From assembly GCA_034769895.1 (NCBI GenBank), contig JAWRYS010000731.1, positions 18,691 through 82,690 of the forward strand: 64,000 nucleotides of DNA, given 5' to 3'. This DNA is from Magicicada septendecula (lineage: Eukaryota > Arthropoda > Insecta > Hemiptera > Cicadidae). Made by a program: the position numbers and the translations under genes. The notes beneath the pieces were generated by a model, which ran no database searches, was not told the DNA's origin, and worked only from the letters and a program-made list of their open reading frames with translations. Below, piece after piece: positions 1 through 13,222 of the stretch (within the stretch, counting starts at the first letter, position 1; every line of letters begins with the position of its first letter).

Positions 1-207
1 AGAATTATTTCCGGCCTTCTCGTTTGCCTACAGCGGCTGGCACTAGAGTGCAGCACTTATCGAGCACTCTAGATTCACCCAGTAGTATTTCTTATGTCCA
101 CGGCTAGGGTGCAGCAATAATTAAACCGCTTTAAATACCGTACAGCCTATAACGTTTTCCTGACGTTATATGGTGAATGCGCGCCGAATCTCCCAGACTC
201 GGCACAA
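1..207. other. Left flank of gypsy array A
   Basis: This sequence does not match the LTR that follows, so the first LTR copy is truncated at about 208. It holds a perfect 9-bp inverted repeat (ctagagtgc at 43-51 and gcactctag at 64-72, 12-base loop). The motif ctagRgtgcagca occurs at 43 and again near 103. Near 149-172 there is a short palindrome, ataacgttttcctgacgttat. No coding potential was seen. It could be another repeat, but nothing identifies it. Confidence 0.4.
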
Positions 208-643
208 TACATAAATTACACTAATGTCATTACATAGTGCACTGTGAAAAATATCGTTATATAAGGTCCCCCAAATTGATTTGATCATAACCGATCTTCG
301 GATTTATGGCAAATCAATTTGTACGCCTCTTTGTATGTTTATTCAGTTAGGTACTAGGCTTGTTTACTTTTAGAGGTAGTTGCCCTTTGCAGTTTGTTCA
401 CACTGAGCAACCCCATCTGTTTGTATACAGGATTTCACTTTCTACCTGTGGCAAGGCTCTTTCCCTCACTCAAACTAGTTTTGCATCAGCTGTTTACAAT
501 TCACTCTTGTTATTCACAACTAACCTTCTTTATATAATATGGTTTACAATTGTATATTTTTATTTTACATTGTTTTATTTTACTTTACAATGTTGTTATT
601 TATACTAAGGAAATCGAAATTCATAAAAATATTTTAAATGTCA
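208..643 (-). repeat. Truncated 3' LTR of gypsy A1
   Basis: From 208 this matches 7577-8013 and 14765-15201. The right end is set by the polypurine tract (plus strand tttccctccctttt, 644 on) next to the LTR end tgtca. The outer part of this LTR, about 1.7 kb in the other copies, is missing and replaced by unrelated flank. The short plus-strand open frame that recurs in all three LTRs is incidental. Confidence 0.85.
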
Positions 644-676
644 TTTCCCTCCCTTTTATTGATTCTATTCATTAAT

Positions 677-3600
677 TTATTCTTCTATCTGGTGGTATTT
701 CTTTAACTGTCGTGTGTTGAAAATTCCACGAGTTACTTCCGGCTTCTTTATATCCGCTATTTCGTAAGTAGCGTCGCCTTTTATACCCTTTATGATGTAT
801 GGACCATCAAATAATTTGCAGAACTTAGCTGTCACTTTATTTATCGCATCAGAAATGGGATTAGTCTTTATTAAAACTAAATCTCCTATCTTGAAATTTA
901 CTTTGTCACCGTTTTCATTATTCTTCTCCGCTCGACGTTCTCCTTTCTTCTTTAATCGTCGGTATATAGTCTCACTGCAATCCTTTAATTCTTCTTTCAT
1001 CAGCTCACGATCCACATACATTTCCCATACTCTTTTTGGTCTTTGACCCCATTGTGCTTGAAATGGTGTCATTTCAATTGTGTCGTGGTGCGTTTCATTG
1101 ATGCATTTCTCCACTACTTTGATATATCTTGCCCTTTTGGTCTGGTGCCCATTGACCATCACTCTGAATATATTGCCTAGCTGTCGGTTTACCCTTTCTG
1201 CAAGATTGGTGCACGGGTTACGGATAGCAGTATATTTTGGTTTTATTCCGAGTGCATTTAATTGTGTTATCCAAGTTTTACTGGTAAATTGTGACCCATT
1301 ATCTGTCAATATAGCTTTGAGCTTTCCAATCTCTTGGATGTAATCCCTTAACTTATTGAGTGTAACAGCTGTGGTGGCTCTTCTCATCGGGTATAACTTC
1401 ACATATTTGGTAAAGTTATCGATGATTACCAGAATATATATAACACCACTAGTAGATGATACTAAAGGTCCGTAATAGTCTATACTGACGAGTGCACCCT
1501 TTTCTGTTGGTAAAACAGGTCTGGTTAGTCCCATGCATTTTTTAAAATGATCTTTACATTTCTGACAGGTGTCACATGTTTTAATCAGTTTCTTGGTGTT
1601 TCTATATAAAAGATCACCCGTGAATTGCTCCTTAAAAATACCATAGGTCCTCTTCACTCCGCAGTGTCCATATGCTTCATGAATGTCCTTTAGTAATTCT
1701 TGACCAATTTCCGGCGTTACAAATAACTTCCATTTCCCTTTCTCCTTGCGGTACAATTTATGATTGTATACTTGGTATATTTTCGTCAATTTGTTCTTGT
1801 TATTCTTGCTCAATCGGTTAATAATATTACTTATTTTAATATTGATCATTTGATGCGTTGTAATGTTATTCAACTGGTTCTTTAACTGCTTACCCAGCTT
1901 GATGTCGATCGCATAGATTTCGGTCTCTTCGTCACCGTCTGGTATACTATGTTCTAGTACATCGTGTGGATTTCGGCTGAGTACATCTGCTACGATATTT
2001 TTACTGCCTTTACAATGTACTACCTCAAAATCATATTCTTGGATTGCTAGTATCCATCTGGTAATACGTGAACAGCTTAATTGGCATTTTTGCATAAATG
2101 TTAATGCCTTATTATCTGTAACAATGGTTAGTGGTCATCCTAATACGTATGTTCTAAATTTCTTTAGGCAATGAACTACGCTGAGTAGTTCTACTTCGGT
2201 CGTAAAATAATTTAACTCGGCTCCTCTAAGAACCCGACTGGTAAATGCTATCACCCCTATTTCTCCATCATCATAGATCTGATACAGCTGACCCCCAATT
2301 GCATACTTACTCGCATCAGTCTGTAAGTAAAACCTTTGGTTCGGGTCCGGGTGTCTTAGCATAACCGTGTCGACAAATAGTTCCTTTACCTCGTTGAAAT
2401 TATTTTCTAATTCTGCAGTCCACTTGAATTTGGTGCCCTTTTTCAACAACTGTAGAAGTGGTTTGGTTTTTTCCGCATATTTGCTGGTGAACTTATTGTA
2501 GAAATTTGTAAGGCCAAGAAATCTCTTTAATTGTTTCAGGGTTTTCGGTCTCGGCAACTCCATAATAGCAGAAATTTTCTCTGTAGAAGCGCTGATCCCA
2601 TTAGTAGTTAACTCATACCCCAAGTAATTAATTCTATCACGGAAGAATTTAGACTTTTTGAGATTAACCGTGACGTTTTCTCTTCTGAGGTTATTCAGCA
2701 ACATTCTTAAGTGTACCAAGTGTTCATCAATATTTTCCGACACACACAAACAATCGTCCACATACAATATAGTAAATTTTTTCACAACCTCACACAATAC
2801 CTTATCCAGCCCGCGTGTTAGACTCGCCAAACTCGTCTTCACCCCGAATGGTGTGACAGTCCTTTGTACAGAAATCCAGTGTAGTCCCGTGACTCTTCAT
2901 TCAGCAAGTGGAATTTGCCAGAAGCTGCTGGTTAGGTCAATGCTACTCATTACCTTTACTCGTCCGCAGCTAGCCAACACCTGGTCAATCGGTATTGTTC
3001 CTTCGTGATCTGGGATAGTGACCGAATTGATCCTCCTTGCGTCAAGACATAGTCGTACTGTTTGATCTCTCTTTACTACCGTCACCATTGGGTTCACATA
3101 TGGACTGTTTGCACGCTCTATTACGCCGCATTCCTCCATTTTCTTGATTTCTCTTTCCACAGCATTTTGGTATTTTAGTGGAACAGGCCACCCTTTCAGA
3201 CAGTAAGGGGTTGTGTCAGTTATTTTTAATTTGTGTTCGTACTTATTGATCCTTCCTGGCATCTCACGAAATACTTGTTGGTTTTGAGTTTAGGATTCTC
3301 TTCAATTCTTCCTTTGTTTTCGAATCAATCCCGGATGTTTCGTCTAACTTCTCTTGGATTGCATTGGTAATTCCCTCTTCTGCTTCTTCGAGTACTACCG
3401 TCATTATTTCCACAATTACGGGCTCCTCTCCGCTACCGTTGCTATTTTGAAATAGTATTTTATTATTTGGAAGATTGATTATGCACCTACCTTCTTGTAA
3501 CAAATTAATACCTATTATACATTCTCTGATGAGGTTGGGAACAACTATAAATACCGCATCAGCCACATACTCTCCAATCTTAATTGCGAGCATGATTTGT

Positions 3601-3830
3601 TGTGTGATTTTGTTTGATTTCTTCCCAACTGCTCCTTTAATAATTAAATTTGTAATTTTCAATACAGGTATATTACCCAGACGCTTCTTGTTCAAATGAA
3701 CAATTCTGCTGATACCGCATTAATCTGACTGCCAGTATCAATCAGCGCCTTTACTGGTATTTCATTTAGTAGTACATCCAACTCGGGACATTTAATCTTA
3801 TTAATTTCTTTATATGGTGACTCCTCTTCC
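677..3830 (-). pseudogene. pol: Gypsy A1 pol region (protease, RT, RNase H, integrase)
   Basis: In reading order on the minus strand it holds an aspartic protease region (about 3264-3830, with ALIDTGSQIN-like active-site context best seen in A2) and a reverse transcriptase (about 2300-3262). The RT shows LCLDARRINSVT, SSIDLTSSFWQIPL and the YVDD catalytic motif. RNase H follows (about 2000-2400; LQTDASKYAIGG), then integrase (677-1950). The integrase has an H-H-C-C zinc module (HEAYGHCGVKRT ... CDTCQKC), catalytic D in SIDYYGP, D in LTDNGSQF and E in NLAERVNRQLG, and a C-terminal GPYIIKGI domain. This matches Ty3/gypsy domain order. The region is a fossil with about four breaks. It lies directly downstream of gag and ends about 30 bp from the polypurine tract. 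Confidence 0.85.
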
Positions 3831-4017
3831 ATCAGAGTGTCCCTTATATCTATGAATGTAGTATTAATTATCTTATAGCTAGCTTCTAATTCTAACTTAT
3901 CACTAAAATAATCGTTAATTAGTTTTTTGACTGGGTATTTCCGTTCATTTGAGCGTTAGTACTACTGTCTACCTGGCTTGTTGTTTGTATACCGCTGGTC
4001 GAGGCAATTGTATTTAT

Positions 4018-5575
4018 TTAGGATTCGTATACCCGCTTCGGTAATCTTCTGTCTCTCTCATTCGCCTCTCTCGCTCGTCTTTCATGTCTCCAAGGTCCTT
4101 TATGACGTTGGTTTTTGTGCCGTTCTGTTCTATTCTCTGACGTGTGATTTGCATGATTTATGTTTCCTTCCTGCTTAGGCTCAACTTGCAAAGTGCATTC
4201 CCCGTTAGCTCCATTCTTCCTTTGTCGCAATGCCGCAAATTCCATTAGCAAGTTTTGAAACTCTGTGATGTTCCGCACTCCCCTCGTAATATATGCCACT
4301 GCGATATCAAACTGGCTGTGGTAGTGGTTAGCCAGTTTGCGATTCAAATGCTGGTCAGAGATTGGAGGTATTAGCTGCCGATTCTGTAGTATGCACCTCT
4401 CCATGTACTGAGTCATACTTAACCCGCCCTCTGGTCTATACCTACCGAATTCCAGTTTATCACGAACTGTTTCCTGAATCATCTGGTTCCAGTACTTGGA
4501 CGTAAATGCCGTCTGGAATTGAGCAAAGGTGTTCACCTCACTACATATTAGTTTCCACCAAATTGCTGCTTCGCCGTCCAAGTGCCTCCCGATCCAGCTT
4601 ATATCTTCGTCCTGATAGTATTCGCGGTGTATCGCCTCCAGTTCTTTCACAAACTCCATGGGGTACTCCCCTTCTCCATTGAAGTTTATGTTCTTTGTGT
4701 GCTCCACCACCACCACTCCTTCCTGTCTCGGTGTGCGTTCAATCTGCGCTATTTTATGACGCATATCTTCTTTTATCTTGCTGATCTTTTCTTCGATTGA
4801 CGAACAGTTGTTTTCGTAACACTCTTTGAGTTGTTCGACCTGTTCTTCATTCTTCTTTTTGTGTGTGATTATTTTATTGGTGATGGTTCTGAGTTCATGT
4901 GCGACACTAGCTTGGTGTTGCTGTAGCGATTCTTCACATTTCTCCCAGTGATCTTTCGCTTCCGTACGCACTTTTATTACCTCATCTCTCACGACATCTT
5001 TGACCTCTGTACGTATCCTTGTTGCAGTTTCCTGGTTTTCGTTGCGTATTACCTGTATTTGTTGTTCTGTTTGTGTTTTGTGCTCCTGTGTTTGTTGTGT
5101 GTAATTTTCTTCCATCTTGCGTTCTATTTCATCTATTCTTTTCTCTATACGTGTTATATTTTCTGTCATTGTTTTTGTTATGTTCCGCTCTATTTGTTTA
5201 TTGTTTTCTTCTAGTAAACGTTTGGTGTTTTCTTCATTCTTTCTATTATTTTCTGCGAATAGTTGTGCTAAGTTTTTGTTAGTGTTTTCTCTTATATGTT
5301 GTTCTGATTGTTAGTGTTTTCTGTCATTCTCTGTTCTAATCGTTGTGTGAATTGTTGTAATAACGCGACTATATCTATGTTTGTAGGTGTTTGTTGTTGT
5401 GTTTCATTTTGTGACTGTGTTTGTTCTGTTTCGGCTCGTACTTCATCATGTTGTCGTTGTCCCCTCGCCTCTGAAGAGACCACCGGGCTTTCGCTTTACG
5501 TAGCTTCACCCCATCCATTCTCTCCCATTTGATTATTAACATCAAACTCAACCTCAGAACCACCGTTATTATCAC
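4018..5575 (-). pseudogene. gag: Gypsy A1 gag region
   Basis: The structural polyprotein region of A1 has a long N-terminal charged helical part rich in E, K and Q (MTENITRIEKRIDEIERKME onward, roughly the first 150 residues). This part has heptad-like spacing and is probably a coiled coil. A capsid-like segment follows, with GEGEYPMEFVKELEA, WIGRHLDGEAAIWWK and FQTAFTSKYW, typical of gypsy Gag. The C-terminal end is basic (RHERRAREANERDRRLPKR). No CCHC zinc knuckle was found. The main reading frame from 5169 is open to its end, and sequence further upstream (to 5575) is less certain. The nearly identical region in A2 supports it as genuine coding sequence. Confidence 0.75.
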
Positions 5576-5748
5576 GATTATCAGCCATTTTTCTTTTACT
5601 ATTTGTATTATTATTTAATTTGGATTTCCTTAGCTTACTTCTAGTTAACATTTAATTTTATCTACTTACTCTAACACATATTTTTATTCTACTTATCGTC
5701 TATATCCCGTCTCATTCTGCCGAGCTCATTTATAATAATTAAGCTCCA

Positions 5749-5856
5749 CAAGTTGGGCAGCCAAATATTACATTTGGGTTATTTTCTCCACGTTTTGCGC
5801 CAAATATTACATTTGTGTTATTCGCTCCACGTTTTGGGCGACCAAATATTACATAA
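5749..5856 (-). repeat. Triplicated PBS/LTR junction, gypsy A1
   Basis: The unit (ctccacgtttt)gsgcRcc followed by aaatattaca occurs three times at spacings of roughly 40 bp. The rightmost copy abuts the LTR at about 5845. Read on the plus strand, ctccacg..tgggcg.cca resembles the 3' end of arthropod tRNA-Lys (recalled as GCCCCACGTTGGGCGCCA), so each copy looks like a primer-binding site plus the first bases of the LTR. The same triplication is present in A2 at about 13110-13222. Confidence 0.6.
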
Positions 5857-8013
5857 ACGTTAGTCTCGTTCCGTTTTTCTGGCGTTTCTTGGTTTTTATG
5901 TAAATATGTTTACTTAATATGGAAATATTAACATTAAAATAATGTGTAAAGTTGCTGGGCGCCAGAGATGTATACTATCTCAGGGTGTGTTTTGAATAAA
6001 AAACAATGTAGTTTGGGTGCTAAGATATTTTAATTATCATTAAGAATCATAGAAATCGATAAATACATTTGTATATTACTTATGTTGTCGACAGACGCTT
6101 TAAATCACTTAACAAACTACTTCATATTATAACTACATGCCATTTAATTTACTTGGTTCTTCCTAAATCATAAATTAATCAAATAATCTAACTTCATAGG
6201 ATAAACATATGACATACATAAATATATCAATCAAATATTCATTATTCGTTAAGCATCTCAATAATCATCAGCATCTATTAGTAAGATTAATTTAGGAATT
6301 TATTTTCAACTTCAGTTATGACAATTTATCATCTTCTGTTCATCATTAAATTTAAATTAATGCTAATAAAATCTCAAATTTAAATTATACCAATAAATAA
6401 TGCCTTTCTAAAGTCATAAGAGGTAATTTTAATTTAGCATCCAGCTACGCGTAAGTTCTTTTAAAATGAGACGGGATTTTATGGTATATAGACGATTCTA
6501 CTACATTTGATATATTCTAATAAATGGATATAGAGAAATGTTAGAGTTTACTTGTTAAGAGTTTATCCATTCCGGATCTCCGCTGAATTGCGTGGTCATT
6601 TATCACTATACATTACACATACTCTGCTTTTAATAAAACTCACTTTCACTTTTGCTGATCTTACACACATACCGTACTTTTAAATTATCGCACACGACTG
6701 ACGCGCATAAGAAAATAATACTGGTTGTTTATCGTTCAAATATCACTAATTAAATAACACTTCTTCTTGCTTCAGGTTCGCACTGTTTTAAATTGTCACT
6801 CGCGTTGAAGACTCTCTTCCTATCTCCATTCCGCTTTCACTTACTCTTTGATTATAGAGTGATTTGACTAATACACCATCAATTATTATTTAAACTGTAA
6901 TGTAAGTTCACTTTGTCTTTCCCGAACTATTAATCTAATTCATGACTTTGAATAGTAAATGTCACTATAAGTGTCTTTACATTTGATTTGATATAAATAT
7001 TGTATTTAACACGACTTCAGATATATGTGACTCTAAGTTGAGAAATTAACTAAGAGAGAGATCGGGCGCGCTTGAGGTAATATTTATAATCAGTACCAAG
7101 TCTCTATTCCCTCCTGTTCTACTCAAATTTCCCTGATAGGCTTAGGGCTGGTTTCCTGACCGGGAACTTTGAATTCGTCCACTCATGAGCCTTAAAAAAT
7201 TGGCGCTCAAAAGGCACCCGTTCTGTCATTGGTTTTTAAGTTGCGAGCGCGCTGATTTCAGCACGTGGTCTCGCTATTGAAACTAACGCTGTTTTACACC
7301 CGCTAAACAAGTATTTTAGGAGTGGTTGTCTTTGTACTTTCAAGGTTAACATTTGTCAAAAACTAACGGTATCTGACACTTTAAGTTTTTCTCGCGAACA
7401 ATGCGTTTCCTCTACTTTATGACTTTAGAAAGTTACAGTTATTGTTGGCTGTCGCCGGTCTGTCGCCTTAGCTAAATTACTTACAAAAATTTCTATATGA
7501 GGCATTACTTTGTCTCTACTTCATACTCAATACAAATAAATATTTATAATTACTATTAACTAGATAAACATATAATAATACATAAATTACACTAATGTCA
7601 TTACATAGTGCACTGTGAAAAATATCGTTATATAATGTCCCCCAAATTGATTTGATCATAACCGATCTTCGGATTTATGGCAAATCAATTTGTACGCCTC
7701 TTTGTAGGTTTATTCAGTTAGGTACTAGGCTTGTTTACTTTTAGAGGTAGTTGCCCTTTGCAGTTTGTTCACACTGAGCAACCCCATCTGTTTGTATACA
7801 GGATTTCACTTTCTACCTGTGGCAAGGCTCTTTCCCTCACTCAAACTAGTTTTGCATCAGCTGTTTACAATTCATTCTTGTTATTCACAACTAACCTTAT
7901 TTACATAATATGGTTTACAATTGTATATTTTTACTTTCATTGTTTTATTTTACTTTACAATGTTGTTATTTATACTAAGGAAATCGAAATTCATAAAAAT
8001 ATTTTAAATGTCA
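5845..8013 (-). repeat. Shared LTR between gypsy A1 and A2
   Basis: This is a long LTR (about 2.17 kb) that serves as 5' LTR of A1 and 3' LTR of A2. The right end is fixed by the polypurine tract at 8014 on and the left end by the primer-binding site. The left end is uncertain by a few bases because the expected TG...CA termini are not both clear. The sequence is AT-rich and has no sustained coding frame. It differs from the LTR at 13211-15201 by internal indels, including a segment of about 0.2 kb near 6530-6745 that is present here only. Confidence 0.75.
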
Positions 8014-8094
8014 TTTCCCTCCCTTTTATTGATTCTATTCATTAATTTATTCTTCTCTCTGGTGGTATTTCTTTAACTGTCGTGTGTTGAAAAT

Positions 8095-11000
8095 TCAACG
8101 AGTTACTTCTGACTTCTTTATATCCGCTATTTCGTAAGTAGCGTCGCCTTTTATACCCTTTATGATGTATGGACCATCAAATAATTTCCAGAACTTAGCT
8201 GTCACTTTATTTATCGCATCAGAAATGGGATTAGTCTTTATTAAAACTAAATCTCCTATCTTGAAATTTACTTTGTCACCGTTTTCATTATTCTTCTCCG
8301 CTCGACGTTCTCCTTTCTTCTTTAATCGTCGGTATATAGTCTCACTGCAATCCTTTAATTCTTCTTTCATCAGCTCACGATCCACATACATTTCCCATAC
8401 TCTTTTTGGTCTTTGAACCCATTATGCTTGAAATGGTGTCATTTCAACTGTGTCGTGGTGCGTTTCATTGATGCATTTCTCCACTACTTTGATATATCTT
8501 GCCCTTTTGGTCTGGTGCCCATTGACCATCACTCTGAATATATTGCCTAGCTGTCGGTTTACCCTTTCTGCAAGATTGGTGCACGGGTTACGGATAGCAG
8601 TATATTTTGGTTTTATTCCGAGTGCATTTAATTGTGTTATCCAAGTTTTACTGGTAAATTGTGACCCATTATCTGTCAATATAGCTTTGGGCTTTCCAAT
8701 CTCTTGGATGTAATCCCTTAACTTATTGAGTGTAACAGCTGTGGTGGCTCTTCTCATCGGGTATAACTTCACATATTTGGTAAAGTTATCGATGATTACC
8801 AGAATATATTTAACACCACTAGTAGATGATACTAAAGGTCCGTAATAGTCTATACTGACGAGTGCACCCTTTTCTGTTGGTAAAACAGGTCTGGTTAGTC
8901 CCATGCATTTTTTAAAATGATCTTTACATTTCTGACAGGTGTCACATGTTTTAATCAGTTTCTTGGTGTTTCTATATAAAAGATCCCCCGTGAATTGCTC
9001 CTTAAAAATACCATAGGTCCTCTTCACTCCGCAGTGTCCATATGCTTCATGAATTTCCTTTAGTAATTCTTGACCAATTTCCGGCGTTACAACTAACTTC
9101 CATCTCCCTTTCTCCTTGCGGTACAATTTATGATTGTATACTTGGTATATTTTCGTCAATTTGTTCTTGTTATTCTTGCTCAATCGGTTAATAATATTAC
9201 TTATTTTATAAGTGATCATTTGATGCGTTGTAATGTTATTCAACTGGTTCTTTAACTGCTTACCCAGCTTGATGTCGGTCGCATAGATTTCGGTCTCTTC
9301 GTCTCCATCTGGTATACTATGTTCTAGTACATTGTGTGGATTTCGGCTGAGTACATCTGCTACGATATTTTTACTGCCTTTACAATGTACTACCTCAAAA
9401 TCATATTCTTGGATTGCTAGTATCCATCTGGTAATACGTGAACAGCTTAATTGGCATTTTTGCATAAATGTTAATGCCTTATTATCTGTAACAATGGTTA
9501 GTGGTCGTCCTAATACGTATGTTCTAAATTTCTTTAGGCAATGAACTACGCTGAGTAGTTCTACTTCGGTCGTAAAATAATTTAACTCGTCTCCTCTAAG
9601 AACCCGACTGGTAAATGCTATCATCCCTATTTCTCCGTCATCATCGATCTGATACAGCTGACCCCCAATTGCATACTTACTCGCATCAGTCTGTAAGTAA
9701 AACCTTTGGTTCGGGTCCGGGTGTCTTAGCATAACCGTGTCGACAAATAGTTTCTTTACCTCGTTGAAATTATTTTCTAATTCTGCAGTCCACTTGAATT
9801 TGGTACCCTTTTTCAACAACTGTAGAAGTGGTTTGGTTTTTTCCGCATATTTGCTGGTGAACTTATTGTAGAAATTTGTAAGGCCAAGAAATCTCTTTAA
9901 TTGTTTCGGAGTTTTCGGTCTCGGCAACTCCATAATAGCAGAAATTTTCTCTGTAGAAGCGCTGATCCCATTAGTAGTTAACTCATACCCCAAGTAATTA
10001 ATTCTATCACGGAAGAATTTAGACTTTTTGAGATTAACCGTGACGTTTTCTCTTCTGAGGTTATTCAGCAACATTCTTAAGTGTACCAAGTGTTCATCAA
10101 TATTTTCCGACACACACAAACAATCGTCCATATACAATATAGTAAATTTTTTCACAACCTCACACAATACCTTATCCAGCCCGCGTGTTAGACTCGCCAA
10201 ACTCGTCTTCACCCCGAATGGTGTGACAGTCCTTTGTACAGAAATCCAGTGTAGTCCCGTGACTCTTCATTCAGCAAGTGGAATTTGCCAGAAGCTGCTG
10301 GTTAGGTCAATGCTACTCATTACCTTTACTCGTCCGCAGCTAGCCAACACCTGGTCAATCGGTATTGTTCCTTCGTGATCTGGGATAGTGACCGAATTGA
10401 TCCTCCTTGCGTCAAGACATAGTCGTACTGTTTGATCTCTCTTTACTACCGTCACCATTGGGTTCACATATGGACTGTTTGCACGCTCTATTACGCCGCA
10501 TTTCTCCATTTTCTTGATTTCTCCTTCCACAGCATTTTGGTATTTTAGTGGAACAGGCCACCCTTTCAGACAGTAAGGGGTTGTGTCAGTTATTTTTAAT
10601 TTGTGTTCGTACTTATTGATCCATCCTGGCATCTCACGAAATACTTGTTGGTTTTGAGTTTAGGATTTTCTTCAATTCTTCCTTTGTTTTCGAATCAATC
10701 CAGTATGTTTCGTCTAACTTCTCTTGGATTGCATTGGTAATTCCCTCTTCTGCTTCTTCGAGTACTACCGTCATTATTTCCGCAATTACGGGCTCCTCTC
10801 CGCTACCGTTGCTATTTTGAAATAGTATTTTATTATTTGGAAGATTGATTATGCACCTACCTTCTTGTAACAAATTAATGACTATTATACATTCTCTGAT
10901 GAGGTTGGGAACAACTATAAATACCGCATCAGCCACATACTCTCCAATCTTAATTGCGAGCATGATTTGTTGAGTGATTTTGTTTGATTTCGTCCCAACT

Positions 11001-11270
11001 GCTCATTTAGTAATTAAATTTGTAATTTTCAATACAGGTATATTACCCAGACGCTTCTTGTTCAAATGATACCATTCTGCTGATACCGCATTAATCTGAC
11101 TGCCAGTATCAATCAGCGCCTTTACTGGTATTTCATTTAGTAGTACATCCAACTCGGGACATTTAATCTTATTAATTTCTATATATGGTGACTCCTCTTC
11201 CATCAGAGTGTCGCTTATATCTATGAATGTAGTATTAATTATCTTATAGCTAGCTTCTAATTCTACCTTA
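8095..11270 (-). pseudogene. pol: Gypsy A2 pol region
   Basis: It has the same domain order and motifs as A1. The protease region lies near 10634-11210, with DTGSQIN as its active-site motif. The RT has YMDD where A1 has YVDD. RNase H shows LQTDASKYAIGGQ. The integrase has the H-H-C-C module and D, D, E residues in SIDYYGP, LTDNGSQF and NLAERVNRQ. RT-C, RNase H and most of integrase share one long open stretch (8422-10212), the best preserved pol segment of the array. About five breaks are seen over the whole region, so the element is a fossil. Confidence 0.85.
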
Positions 11271-11388
11271 TCACTAAAATAATCGTTAATTAGTTTTTTG
11301 ACTGGGTATTTCCGTTCATTTGAGCGTTAGTACTACTGTCTACCTGGCTCGTTGTTTGTATACCGCTGGCCGAGGCAATTGTATTTAT

Positions 11389-12943
11389 TTAGGATTCGTA
11401 TACCCGCTTCGGTAATCTTCTGTCCCTCTCATTCGCCTCTCTCCCTCGTCTTTCATGTCTCCAAGATCCTTTATGACGTTGGTTTTTGTGCCGTTCTGTT
11501 CTATTCTCTGACGGGTGATTTGCATGATTTATGTTTCCTTCCTGCTTAGGCTCAACTTGCAAAGTGCATTCCCCGTTAGCTCCATTCTTCCTTTGTTGCA
11601 ATGCCGCAAATTCCATTAGCAAGTTTTGAAACTCTGTGATGTTCCGCACTCCCCTCGTAAAATATGCCACTGCGATATCAAACTGGCTGTGGTAGTGGTT
11701 AGCCAGTTTGCGAATCAAATGCTGGTCAGAGATTGGAGGTATTAGCTGCCGATTCTGTAGTATGCACCTCTCCATGTACTGAGTCATACTTAACCCGCCC
11801 TCTGGTCTATACCTACCGAATTCCAGTTTATCACGAACTGTTTCCTGAACCATCTGGTTCCAGTACTTGGACGTAAATGCCGTCTGGAATTGGGCAAAGG
11901 TGTTCACCTCACTACATATTAGTTTCCACCAAATTGCTGCTTCACCGTCCAAGTGCCTCCCGATCCAGCTTATATCTTCGTCCTGATAGTATTCGCGGTG
12001 TATCGCCTCCAGTTCTTTCACAAACTCCATGGGGTACTCCCCTTCTCCATTGAAGTTTATGTTCTTTGTGTGCTCCACCACCACTCCTTCCTGTCTCGGT
12101 GTGCGTTCAATCTGCGCTATTTTATGTAGCATATCTTCTTTTATCTTGCTGATCTTTTCTTCGATTGACGAACAGTTGTTTTCGTAACACTCTTTGAGTT
12201 GTTCGACCTGTTCTTCATTCTTCTTTTTGTGTGTGATTATTTTATTGGTGATGGTTCTGAGTTCATGTGCGACACTAGCTTGGTGTTGTTGTAGCGATTC
12301 TTCACATTTGTCCCAGTGATCTTTCACTTCCGTACGCACTTTTATTACCTCATCTCTCACGACATCTTTGACCTCTGTACGTATCCGTGTTGCAGTGTCC
12401 TGGTTTTCGTTGCGTATTACCTGTATTTGTTGTTCTGTTTGTGTTTTGTGCTCCTGTGTTTGTTGTGTGTAATTTTCTTCCATCTTGCGTTCTATTTCAT
12501 CTATTCTTTTCTCTATACGTGTTATATTTTCTGTCATTGTTTTTGTTATGTTCCGCTCTATTTGTTTATTGTTTTCTTCTAGTAAACGTTTGCTGTTTTC
12601 TTCATTCTTTCTATTATTTTCTGCGAATAGTTGTGCTAAGTTTTTGTTAGTGTTTTCTCTTATATGTTGTTCTGATTGTTAGTGTTTTCTGTCATTCTCT
12701 GTTCTAATCGTTGTGTGAATTGTTGTAATAACGCGACTATATCTATGTTTGTAGGTGTTTGTTGTTGTGTTTCATTTTGTGACTGTGTTTGTTCTGTTTC
12801 GGCTCGTACTTCATCATGTTGTCGTTGTCCCCTCGCCTCTGAAGAGACCACCGGGCTTTCGCTTTACGTAGCTTCACCCCATCCATTCTCTCCCATTTGA
12901 TTATTAACATCAAAATCAACCTCAGAACCACCGTTATTATCAC
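11389..12943 (-). pseudogene. gag: Gypsy A2 gag region
   Basis: It is nearly identical to the A1 gag region. The N-terminal coiled-coil-like half is rich in E, K and Q, a capsid-like half follows (MEFVKELEAIHREYYQDED, AAIWWKLICSEV), and the tail is basic. The stretch from 12537 to 11389 is open. Most differences from A1 are single amino-acid substitutions, which suggests recent shared ancestry of the two units. No zinc knuckle was found. Confidence 0.75.
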
Positions 12944-13109
12944 TATTATCAGCCATTTTACTTTTACTATTTGTATTATTATTTAATTTGGATTTCCTTA
13001 GCTTACTTCTAGTTAACATTTAATTTTATCTACTTACTCTAACACATTTTTATTCTACTTATCGTCTATATCCCGTCTCATTCTGCCGAGCTCATTTATA
13101 ATAATTAAG

Positions 13110-13222
13110 CTCCACCAGTTGGGCAGCCAAATATTACATTTGGGTTATTTTCTCCACGTTTTGCGCCAAATATTACATTTGGGTTATTCGCTCCACGTTT
13201 TGGGCGACCAAATATTACATAA
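13110..13222 (-). repeat. Triplicated PBS/LTR junction, gypsy A2
   Basis: Three copies of the ctccacg..ttg.gc(g)cc-aaatattaca unit lie between the end of A2 gag and the LTR that starts near 13211. The arrangement matches A1, so the triplication predates separation of the two units. Confidence 0.6.

Noticed and set aside
360-608. Plus-strand open frame of about 80 codons in the gypsy A LTR, repeated at 7731 and 14918
   Set aside because: It repeats only because the LTR repeats. It is hydrophobic, AT-driven, lacks an ATG at its start and matches no family.
4948-5314. Cys/Phe/Leu-rich plus-strand frames across gypsy A gag
   Set aside because: They are antisense shadows of the E/K/Q-rich gag coiled coil.
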